A stretch of DNA of 64,000 nucleotides, from assembly GCF_000269805.1 (NCBI RefSeq), contig NZ_JH711481.1, positions 621,779 to 685,778 of the forward strand, written 5' to 3'. The stretch is from Actinomyces massiliensis 4401292. GTDB taxonomy: Bacteria > Actinomycetota > Actinomycetes > Actinomycetales > Actinomycetaceae. Below, piece after piece: positions 8,257-17,494 of this stretch (positions are counted from its first letter, which is position 1; every line of letters begins with the position of its first letter). The position numbers were made by a program, and so were the translations under genes. The notes below the pieces were generated by a model that was not told the DNA's origin, did no database searches, and worked only from the letters and a program-made list of their open reading frames with translations.

Positions 8257-10650
8257 GTGGCAGACTCCGCTAACAAGGGCAAGCGACCGAAGGGCATGAA
8301 GCTGGCGCAGGCCGCCGGCCGCTACAGCGACCCGGCAAGCGCTCAGCCGGTTGCGGCTGTGTCCGGCGGCAGGACGGCCGGCGGGAAGGCGGGCGGACGG
8401 CCGGCGGGCAAGCCGGGCGACTCGCGGCGCCGTCGCTGGATCAACTACCCGCGCGCGGGCAAGGGGCCGATCCGTCGGTGGATGCCCGGATGGCGTTTCG
8501 TGCTGGGGAGCTTCCTTCTCCTCATCATCACCGCGGTGGGAGCCTTCGCCGTGGCCTATTCGATGGTCAAGGTCCCCGAGCCCAGTGAATTCGCCCTGGC
8601 TCAGACGACCACGGTCTACTACAACGACGGCACCACCAAGATGGGCGAGTTCGCCGATGTGGACCGCACCATTGTGGACACGAGCACGTTGCCCGACTAC
8701 GTGGGCAATGCCGTTGTCGCCAGTGAGGACCGTACGTTCTACAGCAATAACGGCGTCGATCCCAAGGGCATTGTCCGCGCCTTCGTGAACAATATGCGCG
8801 GCGGCGACCGCCAGGGGGCCTCCACCCTCACGCAGCAGTACGTCAAGAACTACTACGTGGATACGACCTCCTCATATTCCGGCAAGTTCAAGCAGGCCAT
8901 CATGGCCATCAAGATCGACCGGGAGATGAATAAGAAGAAGATCCTGGGCTCTTATCTCAATACGGTTTATTTCGGCCGCGGGGCCTACGGCGTCGACGCC
9001 GCCTCCAACGCGTTCTTCGGACACCCGGCCTCCGAGATGACCGTCTCCGAGGCGGCGCTGGTGGCCGGCATCCTGCCCGCGCCGAGCTCCTGGGATCCTG
9101 CCATCAGCCCTGATCAGGCCAAGGAGAGATGGCAGCGCGTGCTCGGCTACATGCTCGAGGACGGCTACATCACCCAGGATCAGTACGACTCCGCCACCTA
9201 CCCCGAGACCATCGTCTCGGAGAACACCGAGACCTATGCGGGGCCCACGGGCTATCTCCTCCAGATGGTGCGCGCCGAGCTTCAGCAGGAGGGCGAGTTC
9301 ACCGACCAGCAGATCGACACCGGCGGCCTGAACATCGTCACCACGATCAAGAAGGAGGATCAGGACGCCGCCGTCGATGCCGTCAACAATCTTCCTGAGG
9401 GGCACTCGGACAGACTGCGCACGGGGCTGGTGTCGATCGATGCCACGAATGGGGGAATTCTCGCCCTGTACGGAGGCCCGGACTATCTGACCGACCAGGT
9501 CAACTCCTCGACTCAGGCCGTCGCCCAGGCGGGGAGTACCTATAAGCCCTTCGCGCTCATCGCCGGCCTGGAGGGCGGGCTGACCCTGTCCAATGGGTAT
9601 GACGCCTATTCGCCGATGCAGGTGGAGGGCTCGACCTTCAATAATTTTCAGAACGCACAGTTCCCCTGGATCAACCTGATTCAGGCCACGACCGACTCGG
9701 TCAACACCGCCTATGTCCAGCTCAACCGCGATGTCGGCCCCGATGCCACCAATGAGGTCGCCAAGCGCGCCGGCTATCCGGAGGACACCGTCGGTATGGA
9801 CGAGACCCTTCAGAACGTGCTCGGATCCGCTTCCCCGCACACCTTGGACATCGCCGCCTCCTATGCCACCTTCGCCTCTCAGGGCAGGCAGCGCGACGCA
9901 CATATCATCTCCTCGGTGACCAATGGCGCCGGAGCGGTGTCCTATTCGCCCTCCACGGATGGGGAGAAGGCCTTCGACGAGGACGTCATGGCTGACGCCA
10001 CCTACGCCATGCAGCAGGTCGTCAACTCCGGCTCGGGGAAGACCGCTCTCGCCCTGAATCGGCCCGTAGCGGCCAAGACCGGTTCGTCCAGTGACAACAA
10101 GTCCGCCCAGTTCGTCGGCTACACCCCGCAGGTCGCCACCGCGGTCACCCTCTACCAGGCCGGTGAGGACGGCACGGAGGAGTCGATCACCCCGTGGGGC
10201 GAGTACGAGGAGATCACCGGGTCAACGTATCCGGCCGATATCTTCACCGATTACATGACCACCGCCCTGAAGGATCTGCCGGTGGAGGACTTCCCCGACC
10301 GCACCCCCGGCTCCTATCAGCGGGGCTCCCTCAACGGGACGCAGATGCCCGTGGATGATGACTACAACACTCCCGAGCCCCAGCAGCCGACCGCTGCGCC
10401 CACGACCGCCCCTCAGCCCGTCGCGCCCTCGGAGGAGCCCGGTCAGCCTGAGCCCTCCTACGGCAATGGCGATCAGCCGGATCCGGGTGTGGGGCAGCCG
10501 ATACAGCCGACTCAGCAGCCGCCGATCCAAACTCAGAATCCCATTCCCAATCCCAATCCTCTTCCGCCGGACAATGGGGGTAACAACCCCCCCGATCCTC
10601 CCAGGCAAGGGGAGCAACAACTGAGGAACAACAACGGACAGCAGCAATAG
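8257..10650 (+). CDS. ponA: Class A penicillin-binding protein (transglycosylase/transpeptidase)
   Basis: Bifunctional peptidoglycan synthase: lipid II polymerisation and peptide cross-linking outside the membrane. A basic cytoplasmic tail is followed by one transmembrane segment near residue 85-110. The GT51 domain has ASEDRTFYSNNGVDPKGIVR with catalytic Glu, then GGDRQGASTLTQQYVKNYY. The transpeptidase domain has the SxxK motif in AGSTYKPF, SxN in TDSVNTAY and KTG in AAKTGSSSDN. A long Pro/Gln-rich C-terminal tail follows. GTG at 8257 is chosen because ATGAGGACC precedes it; an upstream start at 8215 lacks this. Position before rpsF–ssb–rpsR–rplI matches mycobacterial ponA1. Confidence 0.95.
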   Translation: MADSANKGKRPKGMKLAQAAGRYSDPASAQPVAAVSGGRTAGGKAGGRPAGKPGDSRRRRWINYPRAGKGPIRRWMPGWRFVLGSFLLLIITAVGAFAVAYSMVKVPEPSEFALAQTTTVYYNDGTTKMGEFADVDRTIVDTSTLPDYVGNAVVASEDRTFYSNNGVDPKGIVRAFVNNMRGGDRQGASTLTQQYVKNYYVDTTSSYSGKFKQAIMAIKIDREMNKKKILGSYLNTVYFGRGAYGVDAASNAFFGHPASEMTVSEAALVAGILPAPSSWDPAISPDQAKERWQRVLGYMLEDGYITQDQYDSATYPETIVSENTETYAGPTGYLLQMVRAELQQEGEFTDQQIDTGGLNIVTTIKKEDQDAAVDAVNNLPEGHSDRLRTGLVSIDATNGGILALYGGPDYLTDQVNSSTQAVAQAGSTYKPFALIAGLEGGLTLSNGYDAYSPMQVEGSTFNNFQNAQFPWINLIQATTDSVNTAYVQLNRDVGPDATNEVAKRAGYPEDTVGMDETLQNVLGSASPHTLDIAASYATFASQGRQRDAHIISSVTNGAGAVSYSPSTDGEKAFDEDVMADATYAMQQVVNSGSGKTALALNRPVAAKTGSSSDNKSAQFVGYTPQVATAVTLYQAGEDGTEESITPWGEYEEITGSTYPADIFTDYMTTALKDLPVEDFPDRTPGSYQRGSLNGTQMPVDDDYNTPEPQQPTAAPTTAPQPVAPSEEPGQPEPSYGNGDQPDPGVGQPIQPTQQPPIQTQNPIPNPNPLPPDNGGNNPPDPPRQGEQQLRNNNGQQQ

Positions 10651-10677
10651 CTGCGGCACGCATCGTGGTGCACCGCA

Positions 10678-10712
10678 CGCCGCCCGGACGGGTTTTCGCC
10701 TTCCGGGCGGCG
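10678..10712. terminator. Hairpin after the penicillin-binding protein gene
   Basis: Eleven-base arms CGCCGCCCGGA (10678-10688) and TCCGGGCGGCG (10702-10712) with a 13-base T-containing loop, 27 bases after the stop codon. It separates ponA from the ribosomal operon. Confidence 0.7.
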
Positions 10713-10841
10713 CGTCGTCTCCGGTATCGTGCTGAGCCAGTCTGGCCGGCGGACATTCAACTGCCGGCTCGGCTGCACGCATCACCCTCCTGTCACGGAA
10801 ATGCCGTGACCGCTTGAGTCCAGAGGAGGTGGGTACTAAGC

Positions 10842-11129
10842 ATGCGTCATTACGAGATCATGATCATTCTCGACCCCGAGACCGACGAGCGCACCGTCGC
10901 TTCGTCGCTGGAGAAGCTGCTGCAGGTCGTCCCCAACAACGGGGGCACGGTCGACAAGATCGATATCTGGGGCAAGCGTCGTCTCGCCTACGACATCAAG
11001 AAGAAGTCCGAGGGCTTCTACGTCGTCGTCGATATGACCACCGCGCCGGAGATCGCTCAGGAGCTCGACCGTCAGCTCGGCCTCAACGAGTCCGTTCTGC
11101 GCACCAAGCTCCTGCGCCCCGAGGCCTGA
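10842..11129 (+). CDS. rpsF: 30S ribosomal protein S6
   Basis: Small-subunit ribosomal protein that binds 16S rRNA together with S18. It is 95 residues, usual length, with the family start [12 protein letters not shown] and the [21 protein letters not shown] strand region. The ribosome site GAGGAGGTGG lies about 10 bases before the ATG. It is the first gene of the rpsF–ssb–rpsR–rplI operon, whose promoter should lie in 10713-10800. Confidence 0.98.
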   Translation: MRHYEIMIILDPETDERTVASSLEKLLQVVPNNGGTVDKIDIWGKRRLAYDIKKKSEGFYVVVDMTTAPEIAQELDRQLGLNESVLRTKLLRPEA

Positions 11130-11154
11130 GACCGGATCGGGAACGGAGGGAAGC

Positions 11155-11733
11155 ATGGCCGGCGAGACGACCATCACCGTCATTGGAAACCTCACCGCGG
11201 ACCCCGAGTTGCGGTACACCAGTAGCGGCATCCCCGTCTGCTCGTTCAGGGTGGCCTCGACGCCGCGCGTCCGCAATCGCCAGACGGGCGAGTGGTCGGA
11301 CGGCGACCCGCTCTTCTTAGGATGCGAGCTGTGGCGCGAAGCCGCTGAGAATGCGGGTGAGTCCCTCAAGAAGGGCATGCGCGTCATCGTTCAGGGCAAT
11401 CTGACTCAGCGCTCCTACCAGACCCAGTCCGGTGAGCAGCGCACCGTTTTCGAGCTCAAGAACTGCGAAGTCGGGCCGTCCCTGTTCCGCGCCCGTGCCC
11501 AGGTCACGCGCAATGAGCGCGGTGGTGGCGGCTACGGCGGAGGCGGCGGTTACCAGGGCGGCGCCGGCGGTTACCAGGGCGGTTCTGGCAGCGGCTACAA
11601 CAATGCCGGTGGCCAGGGCGGCTACAACGGCGGCGGCCAGCAGCCCACCTACAACGCTCCGGCCGGCGGGGCCCCGGACGACCCGTGGGCCACGGGCGGG
11701 GCGACCAGCTTCGGCGACGAGCCTCCGTTCTGA
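11155..11733 (+). CDS. ssb: Single-stranded DNA-binding protein
   Basis: Binds single-stranded DNA during replication, repair and recombination. The OB fold occupies about residues 1-115 ([20 protein letters not shown], then the [20 protein letters not shown] region). A Gly/Gln-rich flexible linker follows, and the acidic tip DEPPF recruits partner proteins. At 192 residues it is normal for actinobacteria. It starts 25 bases after rpsF with GGAGGGAAGC before the ATG, and is co-transcribed with the ribosomal genes. Confidence 0.97.
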   Translation: MAGETTITVIGNLTADPELRYTSSGIPVCSFRVASTPRVRNRQTGEWSDGDPLFLGCELWREAAENAGESLKKGMRVIVQGNLTQRSYQTQSGEQRTVFELKNCEVGPSLFRARAQVTRNERGGGGYGGGGGYQGGAGGYQGGSGSGYNNAGGQGGYNGGGQQPTYNAPAGGAPDDPWATGGATSFGDEPPF

Positions 11734-11883
11734 CTCAGGTCTGACTCAGGATCGTTCTCGGGAGCGGGGGACCGCGGCAAGGACTCCTGCTCCCCACATC
11801 GCGCAGCGCGCAGACACGCGGCGCCGCGCATCACCACACATCTCGTATGAGCGCCATGAGCGCTTGAAGCAAGGAGTACCACT

Positions 11884-12120
11884 ATGGCGAAGCCTCAGCT
11901 TCGTAAGCCGAAGAAGAAGGTTGGCCCCGTCAAGGCCATCAAGGTCGGCGCTATTGACTACAAGGACACCGCCACGCTGCGGAAGTTCATCTCCGACCGC
12001 GGCAAGATCCGCGCTCGCCGTGTCACCGGCGTTTCCGTTCAGGACCAGCGCAAGATCGCCAAGGCCGTGAAGAACGCCCGTGAGATGGCGCTGCTGCCCT
12101 ACTCGAGCTCGGCTCGCTGA
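11884..12120 (+). CDS. rpsR: 30S ribosomal protein S18
   Basis: Small ribosomal protein (78 aa), binding with S6 in the 30S platform. The conserved core [20 protein letters not shown] and the [22 protein letters not shown] block are intact. AAGGAG sits before the ATG. A 150-base gap after ssb has no hairpin, so the operon probably continues. No CXXC zinc motif is seen, so this is the zinc-free form. Confidence 0.98.
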   Translation: MAKPQLRKPKKKVGPVKAIKVGAIDYKDTATLRKFISDRGKIRARRVTGVSVQDQRKIAKAVKNAREMALLPYSSSAR

Positions 12121-12135
12121 CGGGAGGGGGAACGC

Positions 12136-12591
12136 ATGACCACCAAGCTCATTCTCACGCACGACGTTGCCCACCTCGGCGAGGCCGGTGAGGTCGTCGA
12201 GGTCAAGGACGGCTACGCCCGCAACTACCTCGTCCCCCGCAAGCTCGCGACGCCGTGGACCAAGGGCGCCCAGCGTCAAATCGACCAGATGGCCGAGGCC
12301 CGTCGTAAGCGGGCCATCGCCTCTCTCGACCAGGCCCAGACCGCTCGCGCCTGGCTGGCCGACAACGTCATCACGGTCACCGCTTCCGCCGGCGCCAATG
12401 GCCGCCTCTTCGGCGCCGTGACGACCGCCGTGCTCGCCGACGCAGTCAAGGAGGCCGGTGGCCCTGCCATCGACCGCCGTAAGATCGAGGTCATCCCCCC
12501 GATCAAATCGACGGGTCGCCACAGTGCCTCGGTGCGTCTGCACACCGACGTCGTCGCGCCTCTCGAGGTCAACGTCGTCGCCGCGCGCTGA
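12136..12591 (+). CDS. rplI: 50S ribosomal protein L9
   Basis: Large-subunit protein with an N-terminal RNA-binding domain, a long connecting helix and a C-terminal domain; 151 residues is normal. The family signature GEVVEVKDGYARNYLVPRKL is near residue 17. It begins 15 bases after rpsR with GGGAGGGGGAAC upstream, and is the last gene of the operon, followed by a large hairpin. Confidence 0.98.
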   Translation: MTTKLILTHDVAHLGEAGEVVEVKDGYARNYLVPRKLATPWTKGAQRQIDQMAEARRKRAIASLDQAQTARAWLADNVITVTASAGANGRLFGAVTTAVLADAVKEAGGPAIDRRKIEVIPPIKSTGRHSASVRLHTDVVAPLEVNVVAAR

Positions 12592-12637
12592 CTCCTGATG
12601 TCGAGCCCGGCTTTCGGCCGGCCTCGGCATGAGCGTT

Positions 12638-12704
12638 GCTGACGTCGCTCCTTCACCTTAGTGCGCTTTGTCGCGGCGCACGGAGGCGAAGGAGCGTCGT
12701 CAGC
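12638..12704. terminator. Terminator of the ribosomal operon
   Basis: Long hairpin: outer arms 12638-12654 and 12688-12704 (17 bases, one mismatch) and inner arms GTGCGC/GCGCAC (12661-12666 and 12676-12681). It lies between the convergent ends of rplI and the TPR gene and may serve both. Confidence 0.8.
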
Positions 12705-12721
12705 GTCTTACCCCTGTGGCA

Positions 12722-15025
12722 CTAGCCGATATCAGGTCCGGGTGAGCCTTTCGGCGACTGCTCGGTGCCGTTCAAGTTGGGGTCGAGGTTCTGAGCCTGT
12801 TGGTAGGCGGTGGCTGCTTCGTCGGGGCGTCCCATTCTGTGCAGGGTGTTGCCGATGCCCTCGTTGAGGCAGTAGGCCTGCTGACGCTGGGTTCCGTTCA
12901 CCTGGCGGAACAGCTCCAGAGCTTGCTGGTAGGCCGTGAGAGCTTCCTGGTAGCGCCCCAGGTCGCGCAGAGCGTCACCGGTGTTGCGCAGACAATCCGC
13001 CTGCCAGCGCCGGGTTCCGCTCACCTCTCGGTAGAGGTTCAGGGCTTGCTGGTAGGCGGTGGCTGCTTCGTCGGGGCGTCCCATTCTGTGCAGGGTGTTG
13101 CCGATGCCCTCGTTGAGGCAGTAGGCCTGCTGACGCTGGGTTCCGTTCACCTGGCGGAATAGCTCCAGGGCTTGCTGGTAGGCCGTGAGAGCTTCCTGGT
13201 AGCGCCCCAGGTCGCGCAGAGCGTCACCGGTGTTGCGCAGACAATCCGCCTGATCCTTCTGGCTCCCACCCTGGCGGAACAGCTCCAGGGCTTGCTGGTA
13301 GGCCGTGATCGCCTCCTGGTAGCGCCCCAGGTCGCGCAGAGTGATACCAGTGTTGTAGAGACAGTCGGCATGCTGGCGCTGAGCGCCTGTCGCCCGACTG
13401 TAGAGGTCCTGGGCCTGTCGATAAGCCGTCAGGGCTTCGTCGTATTGCCACATATCGGCCAGGGTGAGGCCGATTCTGTAATTCAGGATATTGGCCTGGT
13501 CCTTCTCGGTCCCGTCCTCCTGACGGAATATGGCCAGGGCTTCTCGATAGGCGGTGACCGCCTCCTGGCGGCGCCCCAGGTCGCGCAGAGTGTTACCGAT
13601 GCTGCGCGCGCAGTCGGCCTGATCCTGTGTGCTGCCGTCCAGGTGCTGGTAGAGGCCCTGGGCCTGCTGAAAGGCCGTGATGGCGTCCTCATACTGCTTC
13701 GCGTCGCGCAGAACGGCGCCGGTGTTGTACAGGCAGTGGGCCTGGTCGCGTTGGGTTCCGTTGATCTGGCGGTAGAGGTTGAGCGCTTCCCGGTAGGCGG
13801 TGACGGCCTCTTGATAGCGCTTGAGGCTGCGGAGAGTGATACCGATGCGGTAGTGCAGGATGTTGGCCTGATCCTTCTCCGTGCCGGGCACGTCGCGGTA
13901 GAGCTCCAGGGCCTGTCGGTAGGCGTCTACCGCCTCCTCAGGTCGTTCTGCGTCGCGCAGAAGCATGCCGATATATCGCAGGCTATCGGCCTGGTCCCGC
14001 TGAGATCCGTCGATCTGGCGGTAGAGGTCGAGCGCTTGCCGGTAGGCGTCTATCGCCTCGTCAGCTCGTTCTGCGTTGCGCAGGGCGACGCCGGTGTTGT
14101 ACAGGCAATGGGCCTGGTCGCGTTGGGTTCCGTCCAGCCGGCGGTAGAGGTCGAGCGCTTCCCGGTAAGCGCTGATCGCCTCTTCGAACTGCCCGATTCT
14201 GTTCAGGGTGAGGCCGATGCTGTAGTGCAGGGTGTCAGCCCGCTCCTGTTGGGTTCCGTCCAGCTGGTGGCAAAGATCCACGGCCTGCCGGTAGGCGTTG
14301 ATCGCCTCCTCGTAGCGTTCTAAGTTGCGCAGGGCATGACCGGTCTTGAGCAGGCATTTGGCCTGCTGGTACTGGGTTCCGTCCAGCTGGCGGTAGAGGT
14401 TCAGGGCATCGTGGAAGGCCGAGCACGCCTCCTCGTACCGCTTCATCCCGTGCAGGGACAGGCCGATGCCGCGCAAGCAGTTGCCCTGCTGGTACTGGGT
14501 TCCGTCCAGCTGGCGGTAGAGGTTCAGGGCATCGTGGAAGGCCGAGCACGCCTCCTCATACCGGTCTGTATCAATCATGATGCCGCCGGTGTTGAGCAGG
14601 CAGTCGGCTTGATCTCGTTGAGTTCCGGGTACGTGGCGGTACAGCTCCACCGCCTGCCGATAGACCGTCAATGCCTCGCCGTATCGGCGCATCTCGCGCA
14701 GAGCCAGACCGGCGTTGAACAGGTTGTCAGCCTGCTGGCGCTGCGAGTCTGGCAATTGACGGTACAGTTCCAGGACCTGCCGGAATGCGGTCAGCGCCTC
14801 GTCGTACCGGCCCGCCCTGTGCAGGGCGGTGCCGGTGCTGTTCAAGCGCTCGGCCTGCATCCACATGGCGGGCGGGGTGCTGCGTTGGAAGGCCAAGGAT
14901 TGATCGGCATCATTGGAGGCGGTGACCGTCTCCATCTGCTGATCCGCCTGTGCGGGGCGTTCCCCTCCGGCTATGCGATTGAGCTTATTCTCGTTCTTCT
15001 TTATGCTCGGATCCATCGGCTCCAT
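12722..15025 (-). CDS. Tetratricopeptide-repeat protein with 17 TPR units
   Basis: Protein of 767 residues made almost entirely of TPR units of about 41-42 residues, each built around A/Y-x-EA-x-x-A-Y followed by L-Y/F-R-Q and C-L-x-N-T-G. I count 17 units. There is no signal peptide, kinase or NB-ARC domain, so it is a cytoplasmic scaffold of unknown partner. The 42-residue spacing with conserved G, L and Y positions resembles kinesin-light-chain/NPHP3-like TPRs. Two adjacent units are duplicated nearly perfectly at the DNA level (12801-13003 and 13050-13252), showing recent expansion. A GGAAG precedes the ATG. Function is unknown. Confidence 0.85.
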   Translation of the reverse strand: MEPMDPSIKKNENKLNRIAGGERPAQADQQMETVTASNDADQSLAFQRSTPPAMWMQAERLNSTGTALHRAGRYDEALTAFRQVLELYRQLPDSQRQQADNLFNAGLALREMRRYGEALTVYRQAVELYRHVPGTQRDQADCLLNTGGIMIDTDRYEEACSAFHDALNLYRQLDGTQYQQGNCLRGIGLSLHGMKRYEEACSAFHDALNLYRQLDGTQYQQAKCLLKTGHALRNLERYEEAINAYRQAVDLCHQLDGTQQERADTLHYSIGLTLNRIGQFEEAISAYREALDLYRRLDGTQRDQAHCLYNTGVALRNAERADEAIDAYRQALDLYRQIDGSQRDQADSLRYIGMLLRDAERPEEAVDAYRQALELYRDVPGTEKDQANILHYRIGITLRSLKRYQEAVTAYREALNLYRQINGTQRDQAHCLYNTGAVLRDAKQYEDAITAFQQAQGLYQHLDGSTQDQADCARSIGNTLRDLGRRQEAVTAYREALAIFRQEDGTEKDQANILNYRIGLTLADMWQYDEALTAYRQAQDLYSRATGAQRQHADCLYNTGITLRDLGRYQEAITAYQQALELFRQGGSQKDQADCLRNTGDALRDLGRYQEALTAYQQALELFRQVNGTQRQQAYCLNEGIGNTLHRMGRPDEAATAYQQALNLYREVSGTRRWQADCLRNTGDALRDLGRYQEALTAYQQALELFRQVNGTQRQQAYCLNEGIGNTLHRMGRPDEAATAYQQAQNLDPNLNGTEQSPKGSPGPDIG
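12801..13252. repeat. Recent tandem duplication within the TPR gene
   Basis: Segments 12801-13003 and 13050-13252 (203 bases) are almost identical with an exact 249-base (83-codon) offset, corresponding to two TPR units. The high identity at synonymous positions implies recent unequal crossing-over or gene conversion. Confidence 0.85.
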
Positions 15026-15331
15026 CTTCCGTATGCTGATGGCAACTGTATATCAAGACGTTATCCGTGTTCGCGGCGGAGAATATTCTGAACTGCGCGA
15101 AATACTGCGCGAGTAGGGCAGCCGTGTCCTTGTAGATAAACGTGTCGTGCGCGGAGCGGAATATCGGACGGAGCGTTCGGCTCTGCTCGGCGGGCTGTGG
15201 GGCATTGTGAAAGCACTGTGAGGGCGCCGTGAAGGCACCGCGGCGGCACTGTGACGACACCGCTGTGACACCGTGGTGACGATGACGCGAGCTGCCGGTG
15301 GCCCCGCTCCACTCCGACCGGGTGTTGTTTC
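15026..15331. other. Intergenic region upstream of the TPR gene
   Basis: About 305 bases between the TPR start and the MATE stop, both on the minus strand. It contains degenerate GTGACACC/GTGAAGGCACC-like repeats around 15200-15285. No gene is supported. Confidence 0.45.
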
Positions 15332-16873
15332 TCAGCGGCGCCAGGCGGAGCTGCGGGCTCGCAGGCCGGTTGTCAGTGCTCGCATCCCCATGAACACCCA
15401 GGCGAAGGCCGCCCACAACCATACGAGTCTCCCAGTGCCGGCGATGGCGGGTGTTGTCGAGGCGGTGAGGGCGGGCGCCCCCTTGGCCACGATGATCGCC
15501 AGGGGCAGATAGGGAACCAGGGTGAGGATTCCGGTGCGCGCCAGGTATCGCCCGTCGCCCGCGCCCATGAGAACCCCGTCGAACAGGTAGACGGCGCCTG
15601 CCAGGGGCATCGCCGAGGCGGCCACGATCAGGGCCGGTGTCGCGGCTGCGCCGACGGCGCTCTCCGAGGTGAATACGCGCGGCAGCCACGGGCTCACCGC
15701 CGCCAGGCCGACACCGATGACCGCGCCCACCGCGATGCCCCATACCAGGCATCGGTGCAGCACCGCGTCCAGCGCACCGCGCGACGCAGACCCGTGGATG
15801 CGGTGGATGCGGCGAGTACCGCGGTGATCGGAGTCGCTGCCGGTGCTCGTCCCGCTCGTGGCGTCGGACTGCTCGGCCTCGCCGTCGCCCCTGCTCTCCG
15901 CCCGTTTCGCGTCCTCCTGCCCCAGGGCGGTGCCGACCAGCGCCTGCGCCGCGATCGCCAGCGCGTCCAGCGCGAAAGCGGCGAAGTTCCATACAGAGCT
16001 GACTACTTGGTGCGCCGCCAGCGGCACCTCGCCGAGCGCCGTCGCCGACCACACCGTTGCCAGGATCGCCACTCGCAGTGACAGGGTGCGCACCAGCAGC
16101 GGCGTTCCCGCACCCAGGGATGCCCGCAGGCCGCGGCGCCCCGGGAGCAGCCCCGCACCTGCCCTGCGGGCGGCCCGGATCACGGGCGCCATGAGCGCTG
16201 CCGCCATGACGCTCTGGGAGATCGCGGTTCCCAGTCCCGATCCGGCGATCCCCATTCCGACGCCGTACAGGAGCACGGCATTGAGCCCCGCGTTGAGGAT
16301 CGCTCCGGCGCTTGCCACGATGAAGGGCGTGCGGGTGTCCAGCAGTCCCCGCAGCGTGCCGGTGGCGGCGTAGACGACGAGCATTCCGGGGATTCCGGGT
16401 GCCGAGGCGCGCAGGTAGTCGCATGCCGCCTCGGCGACGTCGCCGCCGGCGCCCATGGCCGTGGCCACCCATGGTGCGCCCGCTGCGAGCACTACCGCCG
16501 CCCCCAGACCGAGGAGCGCCGCCAACCAGCAGCCGTCGATGCCGGCGCGCAGCCCGCCGTGCTGATCTCCGGCGCCGAAGAGACGGGCCGTGGTCGCCGT
16601 TGTGGCGTATGCGAGGAAGACGAACAGGCCCACGACCGTCGTCAGCACCGTTGATGCGAGCGACAGGCCGGCCAGGCTCGTGGCGCCCAGGTGGCCGACC
16701 ATGGCGGAGTCGACAAGAACGAACAGGGGCTCGGCGACCAGGGCTCCGAGAGCGGGTACGGCCAGGGACAGGATCCGCCGATCGAGACTCCGCCGATCGA
16801 GAGTGGAGCTGGTCGTCCGGCCGGCTGGGTGGCCGGATCGCCGAGTGGGGCGCGGGCGGGCGGAGCGGGTCAC
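15332..16873 (-). CDS. MATE-family efflux transporter
   Basis: Inner-membrane multidrug and toxic-compound exporter driven by Na+ or H+. About 12 membrane segments are recognisable; the first contains ILSLAVPALGALVAEPLFVL, followed by VDSAMVGHLGATSLAG, typical of the DinF-like branch. The frame extends upstream to 17326, but that part is arginine/proline-rich noncoding translation. I place the start at the GTG at 16873 (513 aa), with AAGGA upstream. A Ser/Asp-rich loop of about 45 residues interrupts the second half. Divergent from dnaB. Confidence 0.85.
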   Translation of the reverse strand: MTRSARPRPTRRSGHPAGRTTSSTLDRRSLDRRILSLAVPALGALVAEPLFVLVDSAMVGHLGATSLAGLSLASTVLTTVVGLFVFLAYATTATTARLFGAGDQHGGLRAGIDGCWLAALLGLGAAVVLAAGAPWVATAMGAGGDVAEAACDYLRASAPGIPGMLVVYAATGTLRGLLDTRTPFIVASAGAILNAGLNAVLLYGVGMGIAGSGLGTAISQSVMAAALMAPVIRAARRAGAGLLPGRRGLRASLGAGTPLLVRTLSLRVAILATVWSATALGEVPLAAHQVVSSVWNFAAFALDALAIAAQALVGTALGQEDAKRAESRGDGEAEQSDATSGTSTGSDSDHRGTRRIHRIHGSASRGALDAVLHRCLVWGIAVGAVIGVGLAAVSPWLPRVFTSESAVGAAATPALIVAASAMPLAGAVYLFDGVLMGAGDGRYLARTGILTLVPYLPLAIIVAKGAPALTASTTPAIAGTGRLVWLWAAFAWVFMGMRALTTGLRARSSAWRR

Positions 16874-17168
16874 GTTCTCTGAAGTCCTTCGAGTCTTGAA
16901 CCGAGCCAGTCTCTCACGCCGGTGCGAGCCTCTCGGCCGTCCCGAGCTCCCGGGGCCGTTCTGAAGCCGTCCTGGGGCTCCCCGCCCGCCGGGTGCTCGG
17001 CTGCCGAGAGGTGCTGGGCGGGGCACCCCGGGCCGCCGAGCGCCCAGTGGTGACCCAGAGCTCACTGAGCGCACAGAATTTACGGTGGTTATGACGATTC
17101 TTCCAGGCTGAGTACAGGTTCGGTACGAGTCTCCACGCAAGCCGAAAACCTCAGGGTGAGGTAGAGGT

Positions 17169-17386
17169 TCATCCACAGGTTTACCCACTTGTCCACAGAT
17201 TTCTCCGTGACGCTCAGAATTTGTGCTGTGAATCGTGACTCCGCGTGAAGAATCGCTCCATTGCAACGATCTGAGCGTGGTCTGTGGATGAGGGCTTCGA
17301 GCTCTGGTACGCCTGTGCACAAGCAACGCGGCGCGTCGTCCACAGCTGCGGACCAGTTGTCCACAAGGCCGTGCAGATTGTCCACA
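17169..17386. promoter_or_regulatory. Cluster of DnaA-box-like sites upstream of dnaB
   Basis: Three exact TTGTCCACA nonamers (17189-17197, 17357-17365, 17378-17386) and three near matches: TCATCCACA at 17169-17177 and on the minus strand at 17283-17291, and TCGTCCACA at 17336-17344. TTGTCCACA is the usual actinobacterial DnaA box. All are within 220 bases just before dnaB, suggesting DnaA control of dnaB or DnaA titration. Confidence 0.7.
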
Positions 17387-17494
17387 TGTGGCAAGTGGAT
17401 ACCCGCTTGCGAGCGCTATGGAGGGCGGCTATGGTCGCGCGCGCACCCTGCCAGCACCCGGACCCGGCCATGGGTGCACGGCAGAAAGGTGCGT

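Noticed and set aside
17169-17386. Chromosomal replication origin (oriC)
   Set aside because: DnaA boxes are present, but dnaA and dnaN are not in the window and the region has no long AT-rich unwinding stretch; a regulatory cluster is the safer reading.
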